Below, one piece after another: positions 1 through 15,400 of a stretch of 64,000 nt of DNA; the stretch's first letter is position 1; each line of letters begins with the position of its first letter. This DNA is from Panagrolaimus kolymaensis (lineage: Eukaryota > Nematoda > Chromadorea > Rhabditida > Panagrolaimidae), in the NCBI GenBank assembly GCA_028622995.1, contig JAJQJQ010000025.1, forward strand, positions 868,001-932,000, written 5' to 3'. Under the pieces are notes generated by a model. That model ran no database searches, was not told the origin of the DNA, and saw only the letters and a list, made by a program, of their open reading frames with translations. Position numbers and translations under genes: made by a program.

Positions 1-3000
1 TAGTTTTTAAATAAAATATTTTGCTGGCTATGTTATTTATTGCACCAATTATTTAATGATTTCTTCAACGAAGAATAATAAAAGTAAAAGCATGAAAGCT
101 GTTTTGAAACTTTGATGTTCAGGGATGAGAATTTTTAGTTTTTTAATAAAATATTTTGCTGGCTATGTTATTTATTGCACCAATTATTTAATGATTTCTT
201 CAACGAAAAATAATAAAAGTAAAAGCATGAAAGCTGTTTTGAAACTTTGATGTTCAGGGATGAGAATTTTTAGTTTTTTAATAAAATATTTTGCTGGCTA
301 TGTTATTTATTGCACCAATTATTTAATGATTTCTTCAACGAAAAATAATAAAAGTAAAAGCATGAAAGCTGTTTTGAAACTTTGATGTTCAGGGATGAGA
401 ATTTTTAGTTTTTAAATAAAATATTTTGCTGGCTATGTTTTTTATTGCACCAATTATTTAATGATTTCTTCAACGAAAAATAATAAAAGTAAAAGCATGA
501 AAGCTGTTTTGAAACTTTGATGTTCAGGGATGAGAATTTTTAGTTTTTTAATAAAATATTTTGCTGGCTATGTTATTTATTGCACCAATTATTTAATGAT
601 TTCTTCAACGAAAAATAATATAAGTAAAAGCATGAAAGCTGTTTTGAAACTTTGATGTTCAGGGATGAGAATTTTTAGTTTTTAAATAAAATATTTTGCT
701 GGCTATGTTATTTATTGCACCAATTATTTAATGATTTCTTCAACGAAAAATAATAAAAGTAAAAGCATGAAAGCTGTTTTGAAACTTTGATGTTCAGGGA
801 TGAGAATTTTTAGTTTTTTAATAAAATATTTTGCTGGCTATGTTATTTATTGCACCAATTATTTAATGATTTCTTCAACGAAAAATAATAAATGTAAAAG
901 CATGAAAGCTGTTTTGAAACTTTGATGTTCAGGGATGAGAATTTTTTGTTTTTTAATAAAATATTTTGTTGGCTATAAAATTTACTGCACCAAATAAAAG
1001 TTAATTTCTTCAACGAAAAATAATAAAAGTAAAAGCATGAAAGCTGTTTTGAAACTTTGATGTTCAGGGATGAGAATTTTTAGTTTTTAAATAAAATATT
1101 TTGCTGGCTATGTTATTTATTGCACCAATTATTTAATGATTTCTTCAACGAAAAATAATAAAAGTAAAAGCATGAAAGCTGTTTTGAAACTTTGATGTTC
1201 AGGGATGAGAATTTTTAGTTTTTTAATAAAATATTTTGCTGGCTATGTTATTTATTGCACCAATTATTTAATGATTTCTTCAACGAAAAATAATAAAAGT
1301 AAAAGCATGAAAGCTGTTTTGAAACTTTGATGTTCAGGGATGAGAATTTTTAGTTTTTAAATAAAATATTTTGCTGGCTATGTTATTTATTGCACCAATT
1401 ATTTAATGATTTCTTCAACGAAAAATAATAAAAGTAAAAGCATGAAAGCTGTTTTGAAACTTTGATGTTCAGGGATGAGAATTTTTAGTTTTTTAATAAA
1501 ATATTTTGCTGGCTATGTTATTTATTGCACCAATTATTTAATGATTTCTTCAACGAAAAATAATAAAAGTAAAAGCATGAAAGCTGTTTAGAAACTTTGA
1601 TGTTCAGGGATGAGAATTTTTAGTTTTTAAATAAAATATTTTGCTGGCTATGTTATTTATTGCACCAATTATTTAATGATTTCTTCAACAAAAAAATAAT
1701 AAAAGTAAAAGCATGAAAGCTGTTTTGAAACTTTGATGTTCAGGGATGAGAATTTTTTGTTTTTTAATAAAATATTTTGTTGGCTATAAAATTTACTGCA
1801 CCAAATAAAAGTTAATTTCTTCAACGAAAAATAATAAAAGTAAAAGCATGAAAGCTGTTTTGAAACTTTGATGTTCAGGGATGAGAATTTTTAGTTTTTA
1901 AATAAAATATTTTGTTGGCTATAAAATTTACTGCACCAAATAAAAGTTAATTTCTTCAACGAAAAATAATAAAAGTAAAAGCATGAAAGCTGTTTTGAAA
2001 CTTTGATGTTCAGGGATGAGAATTTTTAGTTTTTAAATAAAATATTTTGCTGGCTATGTTATTTATTGCACCAATTATTTAATGATTTCTTCAACGAAGA
2101 ATAATAAAAGTAAAAGCATGAAAGCTGTTTTGAAACTTTGATGTTCAGGGATGAGAATTTTTAGTTTTTTAATAAAATATTTTGCTGGCTATGTTATTTA
2201 TTGCACCAATTATTTAATGATTTCTTCAACGAAAAATAATAAAAGTAAAAGCATGAAAGCTGTTTTGAAACTTTGATGTTCAGGGATGAGAATTTTTAGT
2301 TTTTTAATAAAATATTTTGCTGGCTATGTTATTTATTGCACCAATTATTTAATGATTTCTTCAACGAAAAATAATAAAAGTAAAAGCATGAAAGCTGTTT
2401 TGAAACTTTGATGTTCAGGGATGAGAATTTTTAGTTTTTAAATAAAATATTTTGCTGGCTATGTTTTTTATTGCACCAATTATTTAATGATTTCTTCAAC
2501 GAAAAATAATAAAAGTAAAAGCATGAAAGCTGTTTTGAAACTTTGATGTTCAGGGATGAGAATTTTTAGTTTTTTAATAAAATATTTTGCTGGCTATGTT
2601 ATTTATTGCACCAATTATTTAATGATTTCTTCAACGAAAAATAATAAAAGTAAAAGCATGAAAGCTGTTTTGAAACTTTGATGTTCAGGGATGAGAATTT
2701 TTAGTTTTTAAATAAAATATTTTGCTGGCTATGTTATTTATTGCACCAATTATTTAATGATTTCTTCAACGAAAAATAATAAAAGTAAAAGCATGAAAGC
2801 TGTTTTGAAACTTTGATGTTCAGGGATGAGAATTTTTAGTTTTTTAATAAAATATTTTGCTGGCTATGTTATTTATTGCATCAATTATTTAATGATTTCT
2901 TCAACGAAAAATAATAAAAGTAAAAGCATGAAAGCTGTTTTGAAACTTTGATGTTCAGGGATGAGAATTTTTTGTTTTTTAATAAAATATTTTGTTGGCT

Positions 3001-6000
3001 ATAAAATTTACTGCACCAAATAAAAGTTAATTTCTTCAACGAAAAATAATAAAAGTAAAAGCATGAAAGCTGTTTTGAAACTTTGATGTTCAGGGATGAG
3101 AATTTTTAGTTTTTAAATAAAATATTTTGTTGGCTATAAAATTTACTGCACCAAATAAAAGTTAATTTCTTCAACGAAAAATAATAAAAGTAAAAGCATG
3201 AAAGCTGTTTTGAAACTTTGATGTTCAGGGATGAGAATTTTTAGTTTTTAAATAAAATATTTTGCTGGCTATGTTATTTATTGCACCAATTATTTAATGA
3301 TTTCTTCAACGAAAAATAATAAAAGTAAAAGCATGAAAGCTGTTTTGAAACTTTGATGTTCAGGGATGAGAATTTTTAGTTTTTTAATAAAATATTTTGC
3401 TGGCTATGTTATTTATTGCACCAATTATTTAATGATTTCTTCAACGAAAAATAATAAAAGTAAAAGCATGAAAGCTGTTTTGAAACTTTGATGTTCAGGG
3501 ATGAGAATTTTTAGTTTTTAAATAAAATATTTTGCTGGCTATGTTATTTATTGCACCAATTATTTAATGATTTCTTCAACGAAAAATAATAAAAGTAAAA
3601 GCATGAAAGCTGTTTTGAAACTTTGATGTTCAGGGATGAGAATTTTTAGTTTTTAAATAAAATATTTTGTTGGCTATAAAATTTACTGCACCAAATAAAA
3701 GTTAATTTCTTCAACGAAAAATAATAAAAGTAAAAGCATGAAAGCTGTTTTGAAACTTTGATGTTCAGGGATGAGAATTTTTAGTTTTTTAATAAAATAT
3801 TTTGCTGGCTATGTTATTTATTGCACCAATTATTTAATGATTTCTTCAACGAAGAATAATAAAAGTAAAAGCATGAAAGCTGTTTTGAAACTTTGATGTT
3901 CAGGGATGAGAATTTTTAGTTTTTAAATAAAATATTTTGCTGGCTATGTTATTTATTGCACCAATTATTTAATGATTTCTTCAACGAAGAATAATAAAAG
4001 TAAAAGCATGAAAGCTGTTTTGAAACTTTGATGTTCAGGGATGAGAATTTTTAGTTTTTTAATAAAATATTTTGCTGGCTATGTTATTTATTGCACCAAT
4101 TATTTAATGATTTCTTCAACGAAAAATAATAAAAGTAAAAGCATGAAAGCTGTTTTGAAACTTTGATGTTCAGGGATGAGAATTTTTAGTTTTTTAATAA
4201 AATATTTTGCTGGCTATGTTATTTATTGCACCAATTATTTAATGATTTCTTCAACGAAAAATAATAAAAGTAAAAGCATGAAAGCTGTTTTTAAACTTTG
4301 ATGTTCAGGGATGAGAATTTTTAGTTTTTAAATAAAATATTTTGCTGGCTATGTTTTTTATTGCACCAATTATTTAATGATTTCTTCAACGAAAAATAAT
4401 AAAAGTAAAAGCATGAAAGCTGTTTTGAAACTTTGATGTTCAGGGATGAGAATTTTTAGTTTTTTAATAAAATATTTTGCTGGCTATGTTATTTATTGCA
4501 CCAATTATTTAATGATTTCTTCAACGAAAAATAATAAAAGTAAAAGCATGAAAGCTATTTTGAAACTTTGATGTTCAGGGATGAGAATTTTTAGTTTTTA
4601 AATAAAATATTTTGCTGGCTATGTTATTTATTGCACCAATTATTTAATGATTTCTTCAACGAAAAATAATAAAAGTAAAAGCATGAAAGCTGTTTTGAAA
4701 CTTTGATGTTCAGGGATGAGAATTTTTAGTTTTTAAATAAAATATTTTGTTGGCTATAAAATTTACTGCACCAAATAAAAGTTAATTTCTTCAACGAAAA
4801 ATAATAAAAGTAAAAGCATGAAAGCTGTTTTGAAACTTTGATGTTCAGGGATGAGAATTTTTTGTTTTTTAATAAAATATTTTGTTGGCTATAAAATTTA
4901 CTGCACCAAATAAAAGTTAATTTCTTCAACGAAAAATAATAAAAGTAAAAGCATGAAAGCTGTTTTGAAACTTTGATGTTCAGGGATGAGAATTTTTAGT
5001 TTTTAAATAAAATATTTTGTTGGCTATAAAATTTACTGCACCAAATAAAAGTTAATTTCTTCAACGAAAAATAATAAAAGTAAAAGCATGAAAGCTGTTT
5101 TGAAACTTTGATGTTCAGGGATGAGAATTTTTAGTTTTTAAATAAAATATTTTGCTGGCTATGTTATTTATTGCACCAATTATTTAATGATTTCTTCAAC
5201 GAAAAATAATAAAAGTAAAAGCATGAAAGCTGTTTTGAAACTTTGATGTTCAGGGATGAGAATTTTTAGTTTTTAAATAAAATATTTTGTTGGCTATAAA
5301 ATTTACTGCACCAAATAAAAGTTAATTTCTTCAACGAAAAATAATAAAAGTAAAAGCATGAAAGCTGTTTTGAAACTTTGATGTTCAGGGATGAGAATTT
5401 TTAGTTTTTTAATAAAATATTTTGCTGGCTATGTTATTTATTGCACCAATTATTTAATGATTTCTTCAACGAAAAATAATAAAAGTAAAAGCATGAAAGC
5501 TGTTTTGAAACTTTGATGTTCAGGGATGAGAATTTTTAGTTTTTAAAAAAAATATTTTGCTGGCTATGTTATTTATTGCACCAATTATTTAATGATTTCT
5601 TCAACGAAAAATAATAAAAGTAAAAGCATGAAAGCTGTTTTGAAACTTTGATGTTCAGGGATGAGAATTTTTAGTTTTTAAATAAAATATTTTGTTGGCT
5701 ATAAAATTTACTGCACCAAATAAAAGTTAATTTCTTCAACGAAAAATAATAAAAGTAAAAGCATGAAAGCTGTTTTGAAACTTTGATGTTCAGGGATGAG
5801 AATTTTTTGTTTTTTAATAAAATATTTTGTTGGCTATAAAATTTACTGCACCAAATAAAAGTTAATTTCTTCAACGAAAAATAATAAAAGTAAAAGCATG
5901 AAAGCTGTTTTGAAACTTTGATGTTCAGGGATGAGAATTTTTAGTTTTTAAATAAAATATTTTGTTGGCTATAAAATTTACTGCACCAAATAAAAGTTAA

Positions 6001-9000
6001 TTTCTTCAACGAAAAATAATAAAAGTAAAAGCATGAAAGCTGTTTTGAAACTTTGATGTTCAGGGATGAGAATTTTTAGTTTTTAAATAAAATATTTTGC
6101 TGGCTATGTTATTTATTGCACCAATTATTTAATGATTTCTTCAACGAAAAATAATAAAAGTAAAAGCATGAAAGCTGTTTTGAAACTTTGATGTTCAGGG
6201 ATGAGAATTTTTAGTTTTTAAATAAAATATTTTGTTGGCTATAAAATTTACTGCACCAAATAAAAGTTAATTTCTTCAACGAAAAATAATAAAAGTAAAA
6301 GCATGAAAGCTGTTTTGAAACTTTGATGTTCAGGGATGAGAATTTTTAGTTTTTTAATAAAATATTTTGCTGGCTATGTTATTTATTGCACCAATTATTT
6401 AATGATTTCTTCAACGAAGAATAATAAAAGTAAAAGCATGAAAGCTGTTTTGAAACTTTGATGTTCAGGGATGAGAATTTTTAGTTTTTAAATAAAATAT
6501 TTTGCTGGCTATGTTATTTATTGCACCAATTATTTAATGATTTCTTAAACGAAGAATAATAAAAGTAAAAGCATGAAAGCTGTTTTGAAACTTTGATGTT
6601 CAGGGATGAGAATTTTTAGTTTTTTAATAAAATATTTTGCTGGCTATGTTATTTATTGCACCAATTATTTAATGATTTCTTCAACGAAAAATAATAAAAG
6701 TAAAAGCATGAAAGCTGTTTTGAAACTTTGATGTTCAGGGATGAGAATTTTTAGTTTTTTAATAAAATATTTTGCTGGCTATGTTATTTATTGCACCAAT
6801 TATTTAATGATTTCTTCAACGAAAAATAATAAAAGTAAAAGCATGAAAGCTGTTTTGAAACTTTGATGTTCAGGGATGAGAATTTTTAGTTTTTAAATAA
6901 AATATTTTGCTGGCTATGTTTTTTATTGCACCAATTATTTAATGATTTCTTCAACGAAAAATAATAAAAGTAAAAGCATGAAAGCTGTTTTGAAACTTTG
7001 ATGTTCAGGGATGAGAATTTTTAGTTTTTTAATAAAATATTTTGCTGGCTATGTTATTTATTGCACCAATTATTTAATGATTTCTTCAACGAAAAATAAT
7101 AAAAGTAAAAGCATGAAAGCTGTTTTGAAACTTTGATGTTCAGGGATGAGAATTTTTAGTTTTTAAATAAAATATTTTGCTGGCTATGTTATTTATTGCA
7201 CCAATTATTTAATGATTTCTTCAACGAAAAATAATAAAAGTAAAAGCATGAAAGCTGTTTTGAAACTTTGATGTTCAGGGATGAGAATTTTTAGTTTTTA
7301 AATAAAATATTTTGTTGGCTATAAAATTTACTGCACCAAATAAAAGTTAATTTCTTCAACGAAAAATAATAAAAGTAAAAGCATGAAAGCTGTTTTGAAA
7401 CTTTGATGTTCAGGGATGAGAATTTTTTGTTTTTTAATAAAATATTTTGTTGGCTATAAAATTTACTGCACCAAATAAAAGTTAATTTCTTCAACGAAAA
7501 ATAATAAAAGTAAAAGCATGAAAGCTGTTTTGAAACTTTGATGTTCAGGGATGAGAATTTTTAGTTTTTAAATAAAATATTTTGTTGGCTATAAAATTTA
7601 CTGCACCAAATAAAAGTTAATTTCTTCAACGAAAAATAATAAAAGTAAAAGCATGAAAGCTGTTTTGAAACTTTGATGTTCAGGGATGAGAATTTTTAGT
7701 TTTTTAATAAAATATTTTGCTGGCTATGTTATTTATTGCACCAATTATTTAATGATTTCTTCAACGAAGAATAATAAAAGTAAAAGCATGAAAGCTGTTT
7801 TGAAACTTTGATGTTCAGGGATGAGAATTTTTAGTTTTTAAATAAAATATTTTGCTGGCTATGTTATTTATTGCACCAATTATTTAATGATTTCTTCAAC
7901 GAAGAATAATAAAAGTAAAAGCATGAAAGCTGTTTTGAAACTTTGATGTTCAGGGATGAGAATTTTTAGTTTTTTAATAAAATATTTTGCTGGCTATGTT
8001 ATTTATTGCACCAATTATTTAATGATTTCTTCAACGAAAAATAATAAAAGTAAAAGCATGAAAGCTGTTTTGAAACTTTGATGTTCAGGGATGAGAATTT
8101 TTAGTTTTTTAATAAAATATTTTGCTGGCTATGTTATTTATTGCACCAATTATTTAATGATTTCTTCAACGAAAAATAATAAAAGTAAAAGCATGAAAGC
8201 TGTTTTGAAACTTTGATGTTCAGGGATGAGAATTTTTAGTTTTTTAATAAAATATTTTGCTGGCTATGTTATTTATTGCACCAATTATTTAATGATTTCT
8301 TCAACGAAAAATAATAAAAGTAAAAGCATGAAAGCTGTTTTGAAACTTTGATGTTCAGGGATGAGAATTTTTAGTTTTTAAATAAAATATTTTGCTGGCT
8401 ATGTTTTTTATTGCACCAATTATTTAATGATTTCTTCAACGAAAAATAATAAAAGTAAAAGCATGAAAGCTGTTTTGAAACTTTGATGTTCAGGGATGAG
8501 AATTTTTAGTTTTTTAATAAAATATTTTGCTGGCTATGTTATTTATTGCACCAATTATTTAATGATTTCTTCAACGAAAAATAATAAAAGTAAAAGCATG
8601 AAAGCTGTTTTGAAACTTTGATGTTCAGGGATGAGAATTTTTAGTTTTTAAATAAAATATTTTGCTGGCTATGTTATTTATTGCACCAATTATTTAATGA
8701 TTTCTTCAACGAAAAATAATAAAAGTAAAAGCATGAAAGCTGTTTTGAAACTTTGATGTTCAGGGATGAGAATTTTTAGTTTTTTAATAAAATATTTTGC
8801 TGGCTATGTTATTTATTGCACCAATTATTTAATGATTTCTTCAACAAAAAAATAATAAAAGTAAAAGCATGAAAGCTGTTTTGAAACTTTGATGTTCAGG
8901 GATGAGAATTTTTTGTTTTTTAATAAAATATTTTGTTGGCTATAAAATTTACTGCACCAAATAAAAGTTAATTTCTTCAACGAAAAATAATAAAAGTAAA

Positions 9001-12000
9001 AGCATGAAAGCTGTTTTGAAACTTTGATGTTCAGGGATGAGAATTTTTAGTTTTTAAATAAAATATTTTGTTGGCTATAAAATTTACTGCACCAAATAAA
9101 AGTTAATTTCTTCAACGAAAAATAATAAAAGTAAAAGCATGAAAGCTGTTTTGAAACTTTGATGTTCAGGGATGAGAATTTTTAGTTTTTTAATAAAATA
9201 TTTTGCTGGCTATGTTATTTATTGCACCAATTATTTAATGATTTCTTCAACGAAGAATAATAAAAGTAAAAGCATGAAAGCTGTTTTGAAACTTTGATGT
9301 TCAGGGATGAGAATTTTTAGTTTTTAAATAAAATATTTTGCTGGCTATGTTATTTATTGCACCAATTATTTAATGATTTCTTCAACGAAGAATAATAAAA
9401 GTAAAAGCATGAAAGCTGTTTTGAAACTTTGATGTTCAGGGATGAGAATTTTTAGTTTTTAAATAAAATATTTTGCTGGCTATGTTATTTATTGCACCAA
9501 TTATTTAATGATTTCTTCAACGAAAAATAATAAAAGTAAAAGCATGAAAGCTGTTTTGAAACTTTGATGTTCAGGGATGAGAATTTTTAGTTTTTTAATA
9601 AAATATTTTGCTGGCTATGTTATTTATTGCACCAATTATTTAATGATTTCTTCAACAAAAAAATAATAAAAGTAAAAGCATGAAAGCTGTTTTGAAACTT
9701 TGATGTTCAGGGATGAGAATTTTTTGTTTTTTAATAAAATATTTTGTTGGCTATAAAATTTACTGCACCAAATAAAAGTTAATTTCTTCAACGAAAAATA
9801 ATAAAAGTAAAAGCATGAAAGCTGTTTTGAAACTTTGATGTTCAGGGATGAGAATTTTTAGTTTTTAAATAAAATATTTTGTTGGCTATAAAATTTACTG
9901 CACCAAATAAAAGTTAATTTCTTCAACGAAAAATAATAAAAGTAAAAGCATGAAAGCTGTTTTGAAACTTTGATGTTCAGGGATGAGAATTTTTAGTTTT
10001 TTAATAAAATATTTTGCTGGCTATGTTATTTATTGCACCAATTATTTAATGATTTCTTCAACGAAGAATAATAAAAGTAAAAGCATGAAAGCTGTTTTGA
10101 AACTTTGATGTTCAGGGATGAGAATTTTTAGTTTTTAAATAAAATATTTTGCTGGCTATGTTATTTATTGCACCAATTATTTAATGATTTCTTCAACGAA
10201 GAATAATAAAAGTAAAAGCATGAAAGCTGTTTTGAAACTTTGATGTTCAGGGATGAGAATTTTTAGTTTTTTAATAAAATATTTTGCTGGCTATGTTATT
10301 TATTGCACCAATTATTTAATGATTTCTTCAACGAAAAATAATAAAAGTAAAAGCATGAAAGCTGTTTTGAAACTTTGATGTTCAGGGATGAGAATTTTTA
10401 GTTTTTTAATAAAATATTTTGCTGGCTATGTTATTTATTGCACCAATTATTTAATGATTTCTTCAACGAAAAATAATAAAAGTAAAAGCATGAAAGCTGT
10501 TTTGAAACTTTGATGTTCAGGGATGAGAATTTTTAGTTTTTTAATAAAATATTTTGCTGGCTATGTTATTTATTGCACCAATTATTTAATGATTTCTTCA
10601 ACGAAAAATAATAAAAGTAAAAGCATGAAAGCTGTTTTGAAACTTTGATGTTCAGGGATGAGAATTTTTAGTTTTTAAATAAAATATTTTGCTGGCTATG
10701 TTTTTTATTGCACCAATTATTTAATGATTTCTTCAACGAAAAATAATAAAAGTAAAAGCATGAAAGCTGTTTTGAAACTTTGATGTTCAGGGATGAGAAT
10801 TTTTAGTTTTTTAATAAAATATTTTGCTGGCTATGTTATTTATTGCACCAATTATTTAATGATTTCTTCAACGTAAAATAATAAAAGTAAAAGCATGAAA
10901 GCTGTTTTGAAACTTTGATGTTCAGGGATGAGAATTTTTAGTTTTTTAATAAAATATTTTGCTGGCTATGTTATTTATTGCACCAATTATTTAATGATTT
11001 CTTCAACAAAAAAATAATAAAAGTAAAAGCATGAAAGCTGTTTTGAAACTTTGATGTTCAGGGATGAGAATTTTTTGTTTTTTAATAAAATATTTTGTTG
11101 GCTATAAAATTTACTGCACCAAATAAAAGTTAATTTCTTCAACGAAAAATAATAAAAGTAAAAGCATGAAAGCTGTTTTGAAACTTTGATGTTCAGGGAT
11201 GAGAATTTTTAGTTTTTAAATAAAATATTTTGTTGGCTATAAAATTTACTGCACCAAATAAAAGTTAATTTCTTCAACGAAAAATAATAAAAGTAAAAGC
11301 ATGAAAGCTGTTTTGAAACTTTGATGTTCAGGGATGAGAATTTTTAGTTTTTTAATAAAATATTTTGCTGGCTATGTTATTTATTGCACCAATTATTTAA
11401 TGATTTCTTCAACGAAGAATAATAAAAGTAAAAGCATGAAAGCTGTTTTGAAACTTTGATGTTCAGGGATGAGAATTTTTAGTTTTTAAATAAAATATTT
11501 TGCTGGCTATGTTATTTATTGCACCAATTATTTAATGATTTCTTCAACGAAGAATAATAAAAGTAAAAGCATGAAAGCTGTTTTGAAACTTTGATGTTCA
11601 GGGATGAGAATTTTTAGTTTTTTAATAAAATATTTTGCTGGCTATGTTATTTATTGCACCAATTATTTAATGATTTCTTCAACGAAAAATAATAAAAGTA
11701 AAAGCATGAAAGCTGTTTTGAAACTTTGATGTTCAGGGATGAGAATTTTTAGTTTTTTAATAAAATATTTTGCTGGCTATGTTATTTATTGCACCAATTA
11801 TTTAATGATTTCTTCAACGAAAAATAATAAAAGTAAAAGCATGAAAGCTGTTTTGAAACTTTGATGTTCAGGGATGAGAATTTTTAGTTTTTAAATAAAA
11901 TATTTTGCTGGCTATGTTTTTTATTGCACCAATTATTTAATGATTTCTTCAACGAAAAATAATAAAAGTAAAAGCATGAAAGCTGTTTTGAAACTTTGAT

Positions 12001-12424
12001 GTTCAGGGATGAGAATTTTTAGTTTTTTAATAAAATATTTTGCTGGCTATGTTATTTATTGCACCAATTATTTAATGATTTCTTCAACGAAAAATAATAA
12101 AAGTAAAAGCATGAAAGCTGTTTTGAAACTTTGATGTTCAGGGATGAGAATTTTTAGTTTTTAAATAAAATATTTTGCTGGCTATGTTATTTATTGCACC
12201 AATTATTTAATGATTTCTTCAACGAAAAATAATAAAAGTAAAAGCATGAAAGCTGTTTTGAAACTTTGATGTTCAGGGATGAGAATTTTTAGTTTTTTAA
12301 TAAAATATTTTGCTGGCTATGTTATTTATTGCACCAATTATTTAATGATTTCTTCAACGAAAAATAATAAAAGTAAAAGCATGAAAGCTGTTTTGAAACT
12401 TTGATGTTCAGGGATGAGAATTTT
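1..12424. repeat. Satellite domain I: 6- to 11-monomer higher-order repeats
   Basis: Monomers recur here in a fixed order. A full cycle begins with two units carrying CGAAGAAT (instead of CGAAAAAT), followed by two or three TAGTTTTTTAAT units, one unit with CTATGTTTTTTATTGC, one to three M1 units, and ends with two M2 units. Clear cycles run 6347-7696 (10 monomers), 7697-9182 (11), 9183-9993 (6), 9994-11344 (10), then a truncated one from 11345. The CTATGTTTTTTATTGC marker occurs near 437, 2461, 4351, 6917, 8401, 10,697 and 11,912. Cycle-length changes look like loss or gain of whole monomers, as expected of unequal exchange. Confidence 0.85.
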
Positions 12425-15400
12425 TTGTTTTTAAATAAAATATTTTGCTGGCTATGTTATTTATTGCACCAATTATTTAATGATTTCTTCAACGAAAAAT
12501 AATAAAAGTAAAAGCATGAAAGCTGTTTTGAAACTTTGATGTTCAGGGATGAGAATTTTTTGTTTTTAAATAAAATATTTTGCTGGCTATGTTATTTATT
12601 GCACCAATTATTTAATGATTTCTTCAACGAAGAATAATAAAAGTAAAAGCATGAAAGCTGTTTTGAAACTTTGATGTTCAGGGATGAGAATTTTTTGTTT
12701 TTTAATAAAATATTTTGTTGGCTATAAAATTTACTGCACCAATTATTTAATGATTTCTTCAACGAAAAATAATAAAAGTAAAAGCATGAAAGCTGTTTTG
12801 AAACTTTGATGTTCAGGGATGAGAATTTTTTGTTTTTTAATAAAATATTTTGTTGGCTATAAAATTTAATGCACCAATTATTTAATGATTTCTTCAACGA
12901 AAAATAATAAAAGTAAAAGCATGAAAGCTGTTTTGAAACTTTGATGTTCAGGGATGAGAATTTTTAGTTTTTAAATAAAATATTTTGCTGGCTATGTTAT
13001 TTATTGCACCAATTATTTAATGATTTCTTCAACGAAAAATAATAAAAGTAAAAGCATGAAAGCTGTTTTGAAACTTTGATGTTCAGGGATGAGAATTTTT
13101 TGTTTTTTAATAAAATATTTTGTTGGCTATAAAATTTACTGCACCAATTATTTAATGATTTTTTCAACGAAAAATAATAAAAGTAAAAGCATGAAAGCTG
13201 TTTTGAAACTTTGATGTTCAGGGATGAGAATTTTTTGTTTTTAAATAAAATATTTTGCTGGCTATGTTATTTATTGCACCAATTATTTAATGATTTCTTC
13301 AACGAAGAATAATAAAAGTAAAAGCATGAAAGCTGTTTTGAAACTTTGATGTTCAGGGATGAGAATTTTTTGTTTTTTAATAAAATATTTTGTTGGCTAT
13401 AAAATTTACTGCACCAATTATTTAATGATTTCTTCAACGAAAAATAATAAAAGTAAAAGCATGAAAGCTGTTTTGAAACTTTGATGTTCAGGGATGAGAA
13501 TTTTTTGTTTTTTAATAAAATATTTTGTTGGCTATAAAATTTACTGCACCAAATAAAAGTTAATTTCTTCAACGAAAAATAATAAAAGTAAAAGCATGAA
13601 AGCTGTTTTGAAACTTTGATGTTCAGGGATGAGAATTTTTAGTTTTTAAATAAAATATTTTGCTGGCTATGTTATTTATTGCACCAATTATTTAATGATT
13701 TCTTCAACGAAAAATAATAAAAGTAAAAGCATGAAAGCTGTTTTGAAACTTTGATGTTCAGGGATGAGAATTTTTTGTTTTTTAATAAAATATTTTGTTG
13801 GCTATAAAATTTACTGCACCAATTATTTAATGATTTCTTCAACGAAAAATAATAAAAGTAAAAGCATGAAAGCTGTTTTGAAACTTTGATGTTCAGGGAT
13901 GAGAATTTTTTGTTTTTTAATAAAATATTTTGTTGGCTATAAAATTTACTGCACCAAATAAAAGTTAATTTCTTCAACGAAAAATAATAAAAGTAAAAGC
14001 ATGAAAGCTGTTTTGAAACTTTGATGTTCAGGGATGAGAATTTTTAGTTTTTTAATAAAATATTTTGCTGGCTATGTTATTTATTGCACCAATTATTTAA
14101 TGATTTCTTCAACGAAAAATAATAAAAGTAAAAGCATGAAAGCTGTTTTGAAACTTTGATGTTCAGGGATGAGAATTTTTAGTTTTTTAATAAAATATTT
14201 TGCTGGCTATGTTATTTATTGCACCAATTATTTAATGATTTCTTCAACGAAAAATAATAAAAGTAAAAGCATGAAAGCTGTTTTGAAACTTTGATGTTCA
14301 GGGATGAGAATTTTTTGTTTTTTAATAAAATATTTTGTTGGCTATAAAATTTACTGCACCAATTATTTAATGATTTCTTCAACGAAAAATAATAAAAGTA
14401 AAAGCATGAAAGCTGTTTTGAAACTTTGATGTTCAGGGATGAGAATTTTTTGTTTTTTAATAAAATATTTTGTTGGCTATAAAATTTACTGCACCAATTA
14501 TTTAATGATTTCTTCAACGAAAAATAATAAAAGTAAAAGCATGAAAGCTGTTTTGAAACTTTGATGTTCAGGGATGAGAATTTTTTGTTTTTTAATAAAA
14601 TATTTTGTTGGCTATAAAATTTACTGCACCAATTATTTAATGATTTCTTCAACGAAAAATAATAAAAGTAAAAGCATGAAAGCTGTTTTGAAACTTTGAT
14701 GTTCAGGGATGAGAATTTTTTGTTTTTTAATAAAATATTTTGTTGGCTATAAAATTTACTGCACCAATTATTTAATGATTTCTTCAACGAAAAATAATAA
14801 AAGTAAAAGCATGAAAGCTGTTTTGAAACTTTGATGTTCAGGGATGAGAATTTTTTGTTTTTTAATAAAATATTTTGTTGGCTATAAAATTTACTGCACC
14901 AAATAAAAGTTAATTTCTTCAACGAAAAATAATAAAAGTAAAAGCATGAAAGCTGTTTTGAAACTTTGATGTTCAGGGATGAGAATTTTTAGTTTTTTAA
15001 TAAAATATTTTGCTGGCTATGTTATTTATTGCACCAATTATTTAATGATTTCTTCAACGAAAAATAATAAAAGTAAAAGCATGAAAGCTGTTTTGAAACT
15101 TTGATGTTCAGGGATGAGTATTTTTTGTTTTTTAATAAAATATTTTGTTGGCTATAAAATTTACTGCACCAATTATTTAATGATTTCTTCAACGAAAAAT
15201 AATAAAAGTAAAAGCATGAAAGCTGTTTTGAAACTTTGATGTTCAGGGATGAGAATTTTTAGTTTTTTAATAAAATATTTTGCTGGCTATGTTATTTATT
15301 GCACCAATTATTTAATGATTTCTTCAACGAAAAATAATAAAAGTAAAAGCATGAAAGCTGTTTTGAAACTTTGATGTTCAGGGATGAGAATTTTTTGTTT

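Noticed and set aside
14212..14922. Minus-strand open frame of 236 codons with a perfect 45-residue repeat, and ten similar shorter frames between 4,726 and 24,642
   Set aside because: The period (135 = 3 x 45) keeps any frame open across monomers that lack its stop codons. The frames begin at TTG rather than ATG, are broken by ordinary M1 units, and occur wherever M2 or M3 units cluster. They are by-products of the satellite.
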